NCBI GenBank assembly: GCA_964398885.1
Contig: CAYNOU010000045.1
Coordinates: 1 to 22,901 of the forward strand
Length of the DNA stretch: 22,901 nt
Reading direction: 5' to 3'
Origin: JAGMCF01 sp964398885
Lineage (GTDB): Bacteria; Cloacimonadota; Cloacimonadia; JGIOTU-2
Part shown: positions 14,287 through 21,195 of the stretch, piece by piece
Position numbering within the stretch: the first letter of the stretch is position 1
Layout of the letters: each line of letters begins with the position of its first letter
Notes under the pieces: generated by a model
Database searches by the model: none
Seen by the model: only the letters and a program-made list of their open reading frames with translations
What the model was told of the DNA's origin: nothing
Translations under genes and position numbers: made by a program

Positions 14287-14405
14287 GCCACGAACAAACA
14301 CGAACTTACACGAACATTAATTCTTGATTTTTAGTAATAAAGTTATACTGATTTTTCATCTTGTTCCAATAAAACTTTGATTAAAGGTTTGTGCCTGTTC
14401 GTGGC
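14287..14405. repeat. Inverted dispersed repeats bounding the feoA-feoB spacer
   Basis: GCCACGAACAAACACGAAC (14287-14305) and the reverse complement of 14387-14405, GCCACGAACAGGCACAAAC, are imperfect inverted copies (3 mismatches in 19). They enclose about 80 bp of AT-rich sequence. The right copy begins inside the feoA stop codon, and the left copy ends 13 nt before the feoB start. The iterated CACGAAC wording resembles the sequence at 21403-21430 (GAAGACACAAAG-type), so it looks like a repeat inserted within the operon. Confidence 0.6.
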
Positions 14406-14638
14406 TAATCTTTTTCAACTATAATTTTTCGTGCCATACCAAAGCCTAAAGCAACTTGAGTATTTCCAATTTGAACTGTAATGGGACCCCGCATAAATTG
14501 TGAGGAAATTTTCTTGATATTTACTCCTACTCGAATACCAAGTGCTTCCACCCTTCTACTGAAACCAAATCCACCATTAATTGCCACTACAATTCCCTGT
14601 TCTCTTGATTTCATCTCTGCTAGATTCACATTTTCCAT
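14405..14638 (-). CDS. feoA: Ferrous iron transport protein FeoA
   Basis: 77-residue SH3-like FeoA protein, the small cytosolic partner that supports FeoB activity. Recognisable parts are GFSRRVEALGIRVGVNIKKIS, GPITVQIGNTQVALG and a final MARKIIVEK, which follow the family pattern (LxxLGxxxGxxI...GP..I...G..ialr...A..I.V). AAAGGAG lies 9 nt before the ATG. It starts 28 nt after the fur stop codon and is followed by feoB after a 130-nt spacer bounded by inverted repeats. Confidence 0.93.
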   Translation of the reverse strand: MENVNLAEMKSREQGIVVAINGGFGFSRRVEALGIRVGVNIKKISSQFMRGPITVQIGNTQVALGFGMARKIIVEKD

Positions 14639-14666
14639 CTTTGCTGTCTCCTTTCTGTTAAGTACT

Positions 14667-15134
14667 TTAATGAGCTGATTCTAATTCTTTCTTCTTTTGA
14701 CAATCCGCACAGATACCGTAAATCTTCAAACAATGGCAAGTCATCTTAAAATTATTCTCTAAAGAGACTTTTCTCTGCAACTCTTCTATACCCTCTGAGT
14801 GAAATTCAATCATCTTCCCACATTTCTGACAAATAAGGTGGTCATGATGCTGATGACCAAAAATATGCTCGTAAAGATGCTTTCCGCTCTGCATTTGTAT
14901 TCTACTAACAAAATGGCTTTTTTCTAAAAGATCCAGCGTTCGGTATACTGTTGCCCGAGAAATATCTTTCCCTTTCTGGTTCAGTTGAATAAACAATTCA
15001 TCAGCGGTGAAATGAAAATGATTATCAAAAACCTGCTCAGTGATAATTTCTCTTTCTATTGACCATAATAGGTTGTGCTGTTGTATAAATTCCTGAAACT
15101 TTCTTACTTCATTTTTCACGATTTTTATCTCCAT
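14667..15134 (-). CDS. fur: Fur-family metal-dependent repressor
   Basis: 155 residues. The winged-helix part includes ADELFIQLNQKGKDISRATVYRTLDLLEKSHFVSRI, the classic Fur recognition helix (RATVYRTL). The dimer/metal part has YEHIFGHQHHDHLICQKCGKMIEF (His cluster and CxxC) and a second CHCLKIYGICADC pair for structural zinc. By family and position, next to feoA and feoB, it should be an iron-sensing repressor rather than a zinc or peroxide sensor, though that cannot be told from motifs alone. I chose the ATG at 15134; the frame is open to 15176, but that extension contains the promoter and operator palindrome. The palindrome at 15138-15156 overlaps the predicted -10 and indicates autoregulation of the whole fur-feoA-feoB unit. 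Confidence 0.93.
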   Translation of the reverse strand: MEIKIVKNEVRKFQEFIQQHNLLWSIEREIITEQVFDNHFHFTADELFIQLNQKGKDISRATVYRTLDLLEKSHFVSRIQMQSGKHLYEHIFGHQHHDHLICQKCGKMIEFHSEGIEELQRKVSLENNFKMTCHCLKIYGICADCQKKKELESAH

Positions 15135-15137
15135 AAA

Positions 15138-15176
15138 ATTGAGACCAAATCTCAATCTAAATAAATTGAATGTCAA
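15138..15176 (-). promoter_or_regulatory. fur-feoAB promoter with candidate Fur box
   Basis: TTGACA (15176-15171) lies 16-17 nt before a weak -10 (TGAGAT or GAGATT). A perfect palindrome ATTGAGA-N5-TCTCAAT (15138-15156) covers this -10 and ends 3 nt before the fur ATG. TGAGA-N5-TCTCA has the half-sites and spacing of the known Fur consensus TGAGAATNATTCTCA, though the centre differs. A very short leader or a different ribosome-binding arrangement is implied, because no Shine-Dalgarno motif precedes the ATG. Confidence 0.65.
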
Positions 15177-15215
15177 GAATTTTTTAAAATCTTAAAAAAT
15201 TATTGTTATGTTTAT

Positions 15216-15253
15216 AATAAAAAGCCTGATTATCAAAACAGATAATCAGGCTT
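15216..15253 (-). terminator. Rho-independent terminator of the beta-barrel gene
   Basis: A perfect 13-bp stem (AAGCCTGATTATC at 15222-15234 with GATAATCAGGCTT at 15241-15253) around a 6-nt loop is followed on the minus strand by a T-rich tail (TTTATTATAAAC after the stem's own TT). It lies 16 nt beyond the stop of the gene at 15270 and isolates it from fur. Confidence 0.9.
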
Positions 15254-15269
15254 AAAATTGTATGCTAAA

Positions 15270-16343
15270 TCAGAATGTTAAACCGAATCCAACTCCAGCA
15301 GTTACTGAATTATACTTTGCCATATTGTAATCTACATTTAAATTCAATACTCCTAATCTAAGACTCAAGCCAGCCGTTATGCGTGATTCATTCTCCCCAT
15401 CTGAAGTGAAGTTAATTTCTTGTGGCACATTATTTTGAGTTGGTGTATCTATAAAGTAATTATATGTAAATTCCATTGAAGAATTCTCATACATATATCC
15501 ACCATAAGGAGTAATATTCAGCATTTTAAATCCTATCGTCTTACTTACATTCAAACCAAATGCGGTTGCGTTTGCTGTAGCAATATTTCCTATTTTCATT
15601 GATTGAGTAAAAAACGATGCAGAAATATCTACTGGAATTGGAATAGGAAGCCATACTTTTGGATTGTGCTGAATTCCAAAACCAAAATAATTAAATTCAC
15701 CTAAATTTTCAATTTTAGTTGTTGGCACATACCTTAAAACAACCTGAGTACCAAAAACTGTACCTACACTTAGTTGAGGTGCAAAAAGTGGTAGTGCCGG
15801 TATTTCACCTAATAATCCTTTCACCGGAAGAGGAATAACTTTCCCGGGCACATTTACGGTTGCAGTGTCACCAGATGGAGAATTATAAGTAACATCTTCG
15901 CTGTAGAATTCTATTCTTACACTATCTTTTTTATCGCCAACAATTGTTGGTCCATAAATCCCTACTTCAAAATCCTGGGTAATAATCGCATTGATAACTG
16001 AATCTTGAATAGCTGTAGGTAAATCCTCTGTTAATTCTTCCGCTTGACTCCTATTGAATCTAAAACTCCCTTCTGTAGAAAAGGTTTTATTTTCAGAGTC
16101 AAATAGAGTTCCCATAAATACAACTCCTATCTCAAAATCTATTCCAAATATTTTTGACTTAGGGGCTTTGTGATACCATCCTCCATTTAAATTTGAACCA
16201 AAAGCAGAAACAATCGGGTTCACATAACTTTTTGCTGCATCTTTAGAAAGTTCTTCCAATGTCTCTTCAAGGTCATCAGCATATAAATTTGAAATTAAGA
16301 ATATAGGAATTAATAGGAAAATTAATAAATACTTTTTCATCAT
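15270..16343 (-). CDS. Outer-membrane beta-barrel protein, DUF6588-like
   Basis: 357 residues with a signal peptide (MMKKYLLIFLLIPIFLISNLYAD, likely cut after LYA). A short helical stretch (LEETLEELSKDAAKSYVNPIV) is followed by AFGSNLNGGWYHKAPKSKIFGIDFEIGVVFMG and a beta-strand-rich body ending in NVDYNMAKYNSVTAGVGFGLTF, with a terminal Phe typical of outer-membrane barrels. The AFGSNLNGGWYH segment recalls the DUF6588 family of FCB outer-membrane proteins, though I give that assignment with reserve. GGAG lies 5 nt before the first ATG, and a TTGACA/TAGTTA promoter is upstream. It is a single-gene unit with its own promoter and terminator. Function unknown. Confidence 0.75.
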   Translation of the reverse strand: MMKKYLLIFLLIPIFLISNLYADDLEETLEELSKDAAKSYVNPIVSAFGSNLNGGWYHKAPKSKIFGIDFEIGVVFMGTLFDSENKTFSTEGSFRFNRSQAEELTEDLPTAIQDSVINAIITQDFEVGIYGPTIVGDKKDSVRIEFYSEDVTYNSPSGDTATVNVPGKVIPLPVKGLLGEIPALPLFAPQLSVGTVFGTQVVLRYVPTTKIENLGEFNYFGFGIQHNPKVWLPIPIPVDISASFFTQSMKIGNIATANATAFGLNVSKTIGFKMLNITPYGGYMYENSSMEFTYNYFIDTPTQNNVPQEINFTSDGENESRITAGLSLRLGVLNLNVDYNMAKYNSVTAGVGFGLTF

Positions 16344-16370
16344 ACCATCTCCTCTTTTTTTGATTAAATG

Positions 16371-16399
16371 TAACTATGATTTTCATTATTTTTTGTCAA
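16371..16399 (-). promoter_or_regulatory. Promoter of the DUF6588-like gene
   Basis: TTGACA (16399-16394), a 17-nt spacer and TAGTTA (16376-16371) lie 28 nt before the start codon at 16343. It shares the TTCTTGACA wording with the promoters at 8397 and 15176. Confidence 0.65.
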
Positions 16400-16675
16400 G
16401 AAATTTAATACATATTTTGAATTTTTATATTCTTACTAAATTATGTGCTCACTCCCTAAATTTTTTTAGAAGTTAAAATATATAATTTATATTCAATGAT
16501 ATCATTGAACCCCCTTGTTTGTTTTTACCCGATTTAAGCTCTTCACTTGTGTTATTCCCTTGAGAAATATGACGAATTTTTTTATAATCAATTGGAATCT
16601 TCTAGGAAAGTAGAAATCTTATGTTGAACTGATTACTTATTGGATTGAAGACCTTGTCTCATTCTATCTTTTACA
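16400..16675. other. Spacer after the M1 peptidase gene, with an 18-bp perfect palindrome
   Basis: No gene is visible in this 276-bp stretch. TTCAATGAT followed at once by ATCATTGAA (16492-16509) is a perfect 18-bp palindrome, about 170 nt past the peptidase stop and about 150 nt before the DUF6588-like gene start. It could be a protein-binding site or a hairpin; no T-run follows directly on either strand. Confidence 0.5.
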
Positions 16676-19669
16676 TTATCTTAAAATCATGCACTTTTTG
16701 GTAGAAGTAAATGTATCGGTATGTAATTTGTAGAAATAAATTCCATTGGAAAGTTGCCTTCCGTCCTCATCTTTTCCATCCCACACAACTTTAGTCATCC
16801 GCCCCGCCTTCCATAGTATTACGGCGGACAGGCAGCTGGCGGATTGGTCATTTGTCATTGGTATTAGTGTCTTTACAAGCTGACCTTTTATATTATAGAT
16901 TTTTATCTGTGTTAATCCGCGTAAATCAGTGGCTAAATTAAAAGAAATCGTGGTAGAAGTGCTAAACGGGTTAGGATAGTTTTGATAAAGTTTGAACTCA
17001 GAAATGGGAAGCCAATCATCAACACCCATTTCCTCACCAAAGTCAGTGAGGATTCTTTCATAGAAGTCTTTTACATCATCTGGTTGCATAAAATAAAGCG
17101 GAAAACCGAGAACTACAAAATTTTTGTCATCAAGATTATTCACTAAACCGACAGCGAGACTATCATTAGCACCTGAAAAAGAGTCATATCTGTATAAAAC
17201 ATTTTCCGATTGTACATCATCAAAGGTAGTAATATAAGCCCACCTGTCATTCCATGCTGGGATAAATTCTCCATTAACATCAATATATGGATAGTTATCT
17301 TCTCCAAAAGCTCCAAGAAAATCTACATCTGGAATAATGACTACATTTTCTGCATTCAGGAAGTTTTGGAAGAAGAAATCTGAAATATAATCAGCAGTTT
17401 TCCATCCAGAGATTATTAGATTTCCTCCGCTAACGAGAAGCGAGGCAAGTTTATCAATTTCATTTGCAATGAGATGCTGATTATAATCATCGTCATACCA
17501 GATAACAGTTGAATAATGAGAGAGAAAGTCAAGTTCAATGGGTCCTTCAGATGCGTAGTCATAATCAGTAATACTGTAATGTTGCAAAGCATAATGATAC
17601 AGGCTGTCTACGGTTTCATCATAGGGAGTAATGGGGCCACCATCACCATCCTTAGTTTCATCAACCAGCAGGATGCCATTGTCCATTGGAAAGGGAATAG
17701 GTGTTGCTGAAAGCTCATTTGAAAATTCTGATTCACCATTAAAATTATAACTTGATTTTCCATAACTTATTTTATAGTAATATGTATTCCCATTAATTGC
17801 TGTAGTATCAACAAATGATATTTGGTCTCCTGGAACTTCTCCTATCTTTTCATATTCACCCGAAGTTTCACTTCTATAAATAGAAAAATGGGAATCAGGC
17901 AAGAGATATGGCAGTTCCTGCCAATTCAAGAAAACAAAATTATCCCCTGGCAAGGCTAAGTCCAGGACAGGTAAGATTTCTGTACAACCGCGATTTAATA
18001 TCCAATGATGTGGGTCAAATTGAACATCTGTAATTTCTTCCTCCTGTGAAAAATACTGGTATGAAAAATCAGGTTCCACATTCACAATTATGGAATCTTC
18101 ACCTGTAGGCGTGTATACTTCAAACGGGATTTGCATCTCAAAATCTGTATCAGTATTTGAAATTGACCGCGATACTATCACAAGATTTGTGTCTGCAGAA
18201 ATTGAATTATCTGATAAATAATAGAATTCAAAACTTGGCACACCGCTACCGAAAATCCAGTCATTAAAAAATTCTTGCAAATCCATTCCGCTAACAGATT
18301 CACAGACATCAATAAAATCTGTAGTTACCACATTGCCATATTTATAGGTATCAAAATATGTTTGAAGCATATTAAAGAATGTGCTGTCACCGACCATCAA
18401 TCTAATCATATGCAGGACCGAGGCGGGTTTTTCATAAGTTGCTGGTGTAAAGTATGAATTGTAAGGTGGGTCATAAACCGTATAAGCATTACCTCCTGCC
18501 CAATTCAAATAGTATTGATGGAATGATGATTCTACATAATTGCACATTGCTTGAAAACCCTGCGTACCTTCTACATAGAGTGCTTCGGAATAGACAGCAA
18601 ATCCTTCTGAAAGCCAGACATCCTTCCAGGTTAGAGGAGTCAGACAGTCACCAAACCATTGATGTGCCAGTTCGTGAACAAATATCCATTCATAAGTGCC
18701 CATACCATTTATAAGCCCACTCCCGATTGAGGTCATTGTTTGATGCTCCATTCCACCCCAGCCACCAAAAACACCGCATTCTGCCATTCCATACTTCTGG
18801 AAAGGGTAGTTGCCGTAATGATTTTCGTAAATTCCCAATGCCGTTGGAATGCAAGCAAAATCACTTTGGGCTGCAGTAAGATGGGATGGATAAACATAGT
18901 TTATGATTGGCAAATTTCCATAATCCTGCGTGAAAGTTGCATAATTGCCAACGCAAAGAGAAACCAGATAAGTGGCAATCAGGTCTGTATTGTCCCAGTA
19001 AAATGTTTTTGTGCCGTCTCCATTATCAATTTCATCTACAAGTATCCCATTTGAAGCTGTAAGCATATTATCAGGAACTCTTATATCCATTTTTGTGGTG
19101 GCTTTATCCCAGGGATGGTCATAGCCGGGCCACCAGAAGCGCACACCATTCGGGTCAGAATAAGTGAAGATATAGGTTTGCCAATGGATTCCTGTATGAT
19201 ATATATCTGAACTAATCGTGGGATATCCTTGATAGAAAACCTGTGTGGAAAGTGTATCGCCAATATTATAAGTCTGGTCAAGTGTAATAGTAATTATTTC
19301 CCCATCATAAGAGAATGTGGCTGAAGTTCCATTCACAAAAACAGAATCAACATTTAATTGCTCTAATTCATAGGAAACTTCTGTGAGATTATCTTCTTTT
19401 GCCATTATTTTTGCTCTAACATTTCCAGAAATGTAATGAGTTGATGGAAAGAGTTGAAGATTGATTTCGTAAGAAAGAGCATCATAGGAATGAACAGAAT
19501 CAGAGCGAGAGGGGATTGTTCCAAATGTTTCATATTGTTTATGGAAATATCCTCTTGGGATTTCAGCAAAGGAGAAGGTAAAAGGTAAAAGGCAAAAGGT
19601 AAAAAGTAAAAGGCAAAAGGTAAAAAGTAAAAGGCAAAAGGTAAAAGGTAAAAGTAAAATTTTTTTCAT
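16676..19669 (-). CDS. Exported M1-family aminopeptidase with sorting domain
   Basis: 997 residues. After the signal peptide come an M1 N-terminal beta domain, the exopeptidase motif GGMEHQT (usually GAMEN) and the zinc site VHELAHQWFGDC...WLSEGFAVY, with HELAH near residue 333 and the third ligand Glu 19 residues after the second His. A fibronectin-III-like region (about 595-655) and a C-terminal region with a Rossmann-like look (about 670-880) follow, then a sorting domain from about 895 (NYPNPFSTSTTISF, IYNIKGQLV, WDGKDEDG, NGIYFYKL). It should release N-terminal amino acids from peptides outside the cell. AAGGGAG lies 5 nt before the ATG. The signal peptide is encoded by ten 7-bp repeats giving FTFCLLL heptapeptides. 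Two further repeat-like inserts lie in the sorting domain: the ATDLRGLTQ codons and a 48-bp palindrome at 16797-16844. Confidence 0.92.
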   Translation of the reverse strand: MKKILLLPFTFCLLLFTFCLLLFTFCLLPFTFSFAEIPRGYFHKQYETFGTIPSRSDSVHSYDALSYEINLQLFPSTHYISGNVRAKIMAKEDNLTEVSYELEQLNVDSVFVNGTSATFSYDGEIITITLDQTYNIGDTLSTQVFYQGYPTISSDIYHTGIHWQTYIFTYSDPNGVRFWWPGYDHPWDKATTKMDIRVPDNMLTASNGILVDEIDNGDGTKTFYWDNTDLIATYLVSLCVGNYATFTQDYGNLPIINYVYPSHLTAAQSDFACIPTALGIYENHYGNYPFQKYGMAECGVFGGWGGMEHQTMTSIGSGLINGMGTYEWIFVHELAHQWFGDCLTPLTWKDVWLSEGFAVYSEALYVEGTQGFQAMCNYVESSFHQYYLNWAGGNAYTVYDPPYNSYFTPATYEKPASVLHMIRLMVGDSTFFNMLQTYFDTYKYGNVVTTDFIDVCESVSGMDLQEFFNDWIFGSGVPSFEFYYLSDNSISADTNLVIVSRSISNTDTDFEMQIPFEVYTPTGEDSIIVNVEPDFSYQYFSQEEEITDVQFDPHHWILNRGCTEILPVLDLALPGDNFVFLNWQELPYLLPDSHFSIYRSETSGEYEKIGEVPGDQISFVDTTAINGNTYYYKISYGKSSYNFNGESEFSNELSATPIPFPMDNGILLVDETKDGDGGPITPYDETVDSLYHYALQHYSITDYDYASEGPIELDFLSHYSTVIWYDDDYNQHLIANEIDKLASLLVSGGNLIISGWKTADYISDFFFQNFLNAENVVIIPDVDFLGAFGEDNYPYIDVNGEFIPAWNDRWAYITTFDDVQSENVLYRYDSFSGANDSLAVGLVNNLDDKNFVVLGFPLYFMQPDDVKDFYERILTDFGEEMGVDDWLPISEFKLYQNYPNPFSTSTTISFNLATDLRGLTQIKIYNIKGQLVKTLIPMTNDQSASCLSAVILWKAGRMTKVVWDGKDEDGRQLSNGIYFYKLHTDTFTSTKKCMILR
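16797..16844. repeat. 48-bp palindromic insert inside a sorting domain
   Basis: Outer arms ATCCGCC/GGCGGAT and inner arms CCGCC/GGCGG make a nested hairpin, much richer in G+C than the gene around it. It encodes 16 codons (ASCLSAVILWKAGRM region) between VKTLIPMTNDQ and VVWDGKDE, where the sorting domain of the gene at 1798-3264 has only about ten linker residues. Its length is a multiple of three, so the frame is kept. Confidence 0.7.
19581..19650. repeat. Ten 7-bp tandem repeats encoding a signal peptide
   Basis: Ten units of AAAGGTA, AAAGGCA or AAAAGTA follow in perfect 7-nt register, with a 21-nt higher-order period. On the coding strand they give FTFCLLL-type heptapeptides, forming the hydrophobic core of the M1 peptidase signal peptide from about residue 7. 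One unit more or less would shift the reading frame of the entire 997-residue protein. Confidence 0.92.
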
Positions 19670-19728
19670 TAGAACTCCCTTTCTTGGAATTTTCGGTTTG
19701 GGATGAACCTGAACCTACCCGATAAATT

Positions 19729-20148
19729 TTATTTAAAATTCAATCGCAGATTATCATCCTCCATCTCTCTTACAAATTTGGCGCCAGGTATGGTCTGGAT
19801 AAATATTTCAGCAGTATTCCATACAATGCCTTTAAGAAGATGTCCGCCAACCATCTTATGTGTTTTTTGTGCTAAAGCAACATGAATATGCCATTCAGGC
19901 TTTCCCTCCGAATTAATGAACATATTTCCGTTTGTTGAAACCAATTCTGCGGGTCTCTCTATAGTTTCAACAATGTATTTTCCATTATCAAAATATCCAA
20001 TTTCAGCGTTTTTTAACATACCAACTCCATTAAGGATTATTGCATTTTCAAGGTTGTTGCCTTTTGCAAATTTTTCCAGCATCTCCAAAAAATTTTCCTG
20101 ATGAATAAGGCGAATACAATAAATATTGTCGTATTTTTTAAAAATCAT
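19729..20148 (-). CDS. PPC-domain (DUF296) protein
   Basis: 139 residues forming one PPC/DUF296 domain. Typical parts are the N-terminal YCIRLIHQENFLEMLEKFAKGNNLENAIILNGVGMLKNAEIGYFD, HIHVALAQKTHKMVGGHLLKG (the His-x-His and the GGHL motif) and the closing VWNTAEIFIQTI. Bacterial stand-alone PPC proteins have no settled function; plant members bind DNA with an AT-hook that is absent here. AGGAG lies 6 nt before the ATG. It follows the dehydrogenase gene by 78 nt and precedes the M1 peptidase gene by 59 nt, so the three may be co-transcribed, with partial termination after the first. Confidence 0.88.
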   Translation of the reverse strand: MIFKKYDNIYCIRLIHQENFLEMLEKFAKGNNLENAIILNGVGMLKNAEIGYFDNGKYIVETIERPAELVSTNGNMFINSEGKPEWHIHVALAQKTHKMVGGHLLKGIVWNTAEIFIQTIPGAKFVREMEDDNLRLNFK

Positions 20149-20182
20149 ATTTCTCCTAAAAGTGGTTTAAAAAAAGGAGATT

Positions 20183-20200
20183 GGGGAGTAAAAACTCCCC
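20183..20200 (-). terminator. Possible weak terminator after the SerA-type gene
   Basis: A 7-bp stem GGGGAGT/ACTCCCC with a 4-nt loop lies 26 nt past the dehydrogenase stop. On the minus strand it is followed after seven bases by seven T. The gap between stem and T-run makes it a weak or partial terminator, and it stands before the PPC gene. Confidence 0.45.
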
Positions 20201-20226
20201 GGTATTGTTTATTAAAAGGAATGATT

Positions 20227-21132
20227 CTATTTAAAGAAATCAATAATAATGTCTGCTACTTCTATACCTACGCGGCCTTGCGCTTCTTTGGTTGCTGCAC
20301 CAATATGTGGAGTAACAGAGACATTTGGATGATTGAGAAGTTCCATATTATTTGTAGGTTCCTCTTCATAAGAATCAACGCCAGCAAAGGCAACTTTGCC
20401 AGAATTTAAACTATTTAGTAAGGCTTTTTCATCTACAACGCCACCACGAGCACAGTTGATTATCATCACACCATCTTTCATCTTGGATATTGCATCCTCA
20501 TCAATTATATAATGCGTCTCATCTGTGTGAGGAATATGCAGAGAAATGATATCTGACGAGGTAACGAGTTTTTCAAAATCTGTCAGTTCAACATCCAAAT
20601 CTGTCTCTTCAACATAAGGGTCATAAGCGAGTATTTTCATATCAAATGCGAGAGCTTTTTTTGCAAGTGCTTTTCCAATATTTCCCAATCCGATTATGCC
20701 AAGCGTTTTACCAGCAAATTCTCTACCCTTGTATTTTTTCTTATTCCATTCACCTTTACGCATTGTGATGTTAGAATCTGGAAGGAATCTATACAAAGCA
20801 AACATATGAGCAAGCGCAAGTTCTGCAACAGATTGAGATGATGCTGTTGGAGTATTTGAAACTTTGATTCCTTTTGACTTTGCATAATCACCGTCAATGT
20901 TATCTAAACCAACTCCACCACGAACAATTAATTTGAGATTATCAGCAGCATCAATAGCAACTTTTCTTACCTTTGTTGCACTTCTAACAACGACAGCATC
21001 AAACCCCTTTATTATTTCAGCTAATTCTTCAGGGGTTTTCTTTTCAGTCTTTTTGACTAATTCATGACCTGCATTTTCAAGCATTTCAATACATCTTGAA
21101 GAAACAGGGTCACTGATTAAGATTTTAGCCAT
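20227..21132 (-). CDS. serA: Short-form D-3-phosphoglycerate dehydrogenase (SerA type)
   Basis: 301 residues of the D-isomer 2-hydroxyacid dehydrogenase family, closest in layout to short SerA enzymes that lack the C-terminal ACT domain. It should oxidise 3-phosphoglycerate with NAD in the first step of serine synthesis. The Rossmann motif is GLGNIGKALAKKAL followed by AYDPY (an Asp favouring NAD). The catalytic Arg is in VRGGVGLDNID, the Glu in the region of VDSYEEEPTN, and the His in TPHIGAATKEAQGRVG. The ATG at 21132 is chosen for its AAGGAGG ribosome-binding site; the longer frame to 21153 starts inside a palindrome. Absence of the ACT domain implies no serine feedback at that site. Another 2-hydroxyacid substrate cannot be excluded. 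Confidence 0.88.
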   Translation of the reverse strand: MAKILISDPVSSRCIEMLENAGHELVKKTEKKTPEELAEIIKGFDAVVVRSATKVRKVAIDAADNLKLIVRGGVGLDNIDGDYAKSKGIKVSNTPTASSQSVAELALAHMFALYRFLPDSNITMRKGEWNKKKYKGREFAGKTLGIIGLGNIGKALAKKALAFDMKILAYDPYVEETDLDVELTDFEKLVTSSDIISLHIPHTDETHYIIDEDAISKMKDGVMIINCARGGVVDEKALLNSLNSGKVAFAGVDSYEEEPTNNMELLNHPNVSVTPHIGAATKEAQGRVGIEVADIIIDFFK

Positions 21133-21140
21133 TTTATCCT

Positions 21141-21186
21141 CCTTGTCCTCCATAGTCCCGAAGAATTTTGGGACGAAGGAGGACTA
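21141..21186. repeat. Palindromic repeat between the carboxypeptidase and serA genes
   Basis: GTCCTCC...GGAGGAC encloses GTCCC...GGGAC on either strand, a nested hairpin filling almost the whole spacer between the end of the carboxypeptidase gene (21196) and the serA start (21132). Its inner TCCCGAAGAATTTTGGGA wording resembles the TCCCGAT-type palindromes elsewhere in the window. It may act as a terminator or stabilise mRNA ends; there is no T-run. Confidence 0.65.
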
Positions 21187-21195
21187 ATTATTTAG

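Noticed and set aside
15135..15176. Longer Fur N-terminus starting at 15176
   Set aside because: The extension is encoded by the -35 element and the operator palindrome and is not Fur-like; the ATG at 15134 fits the family.
18454..19054. Plus-strand frames opposite the M1 peptidase (18454-18714, 18740-19054)
   Set aside because: They are antisense to the conserved catalytic domain and contain no recognisable motif.
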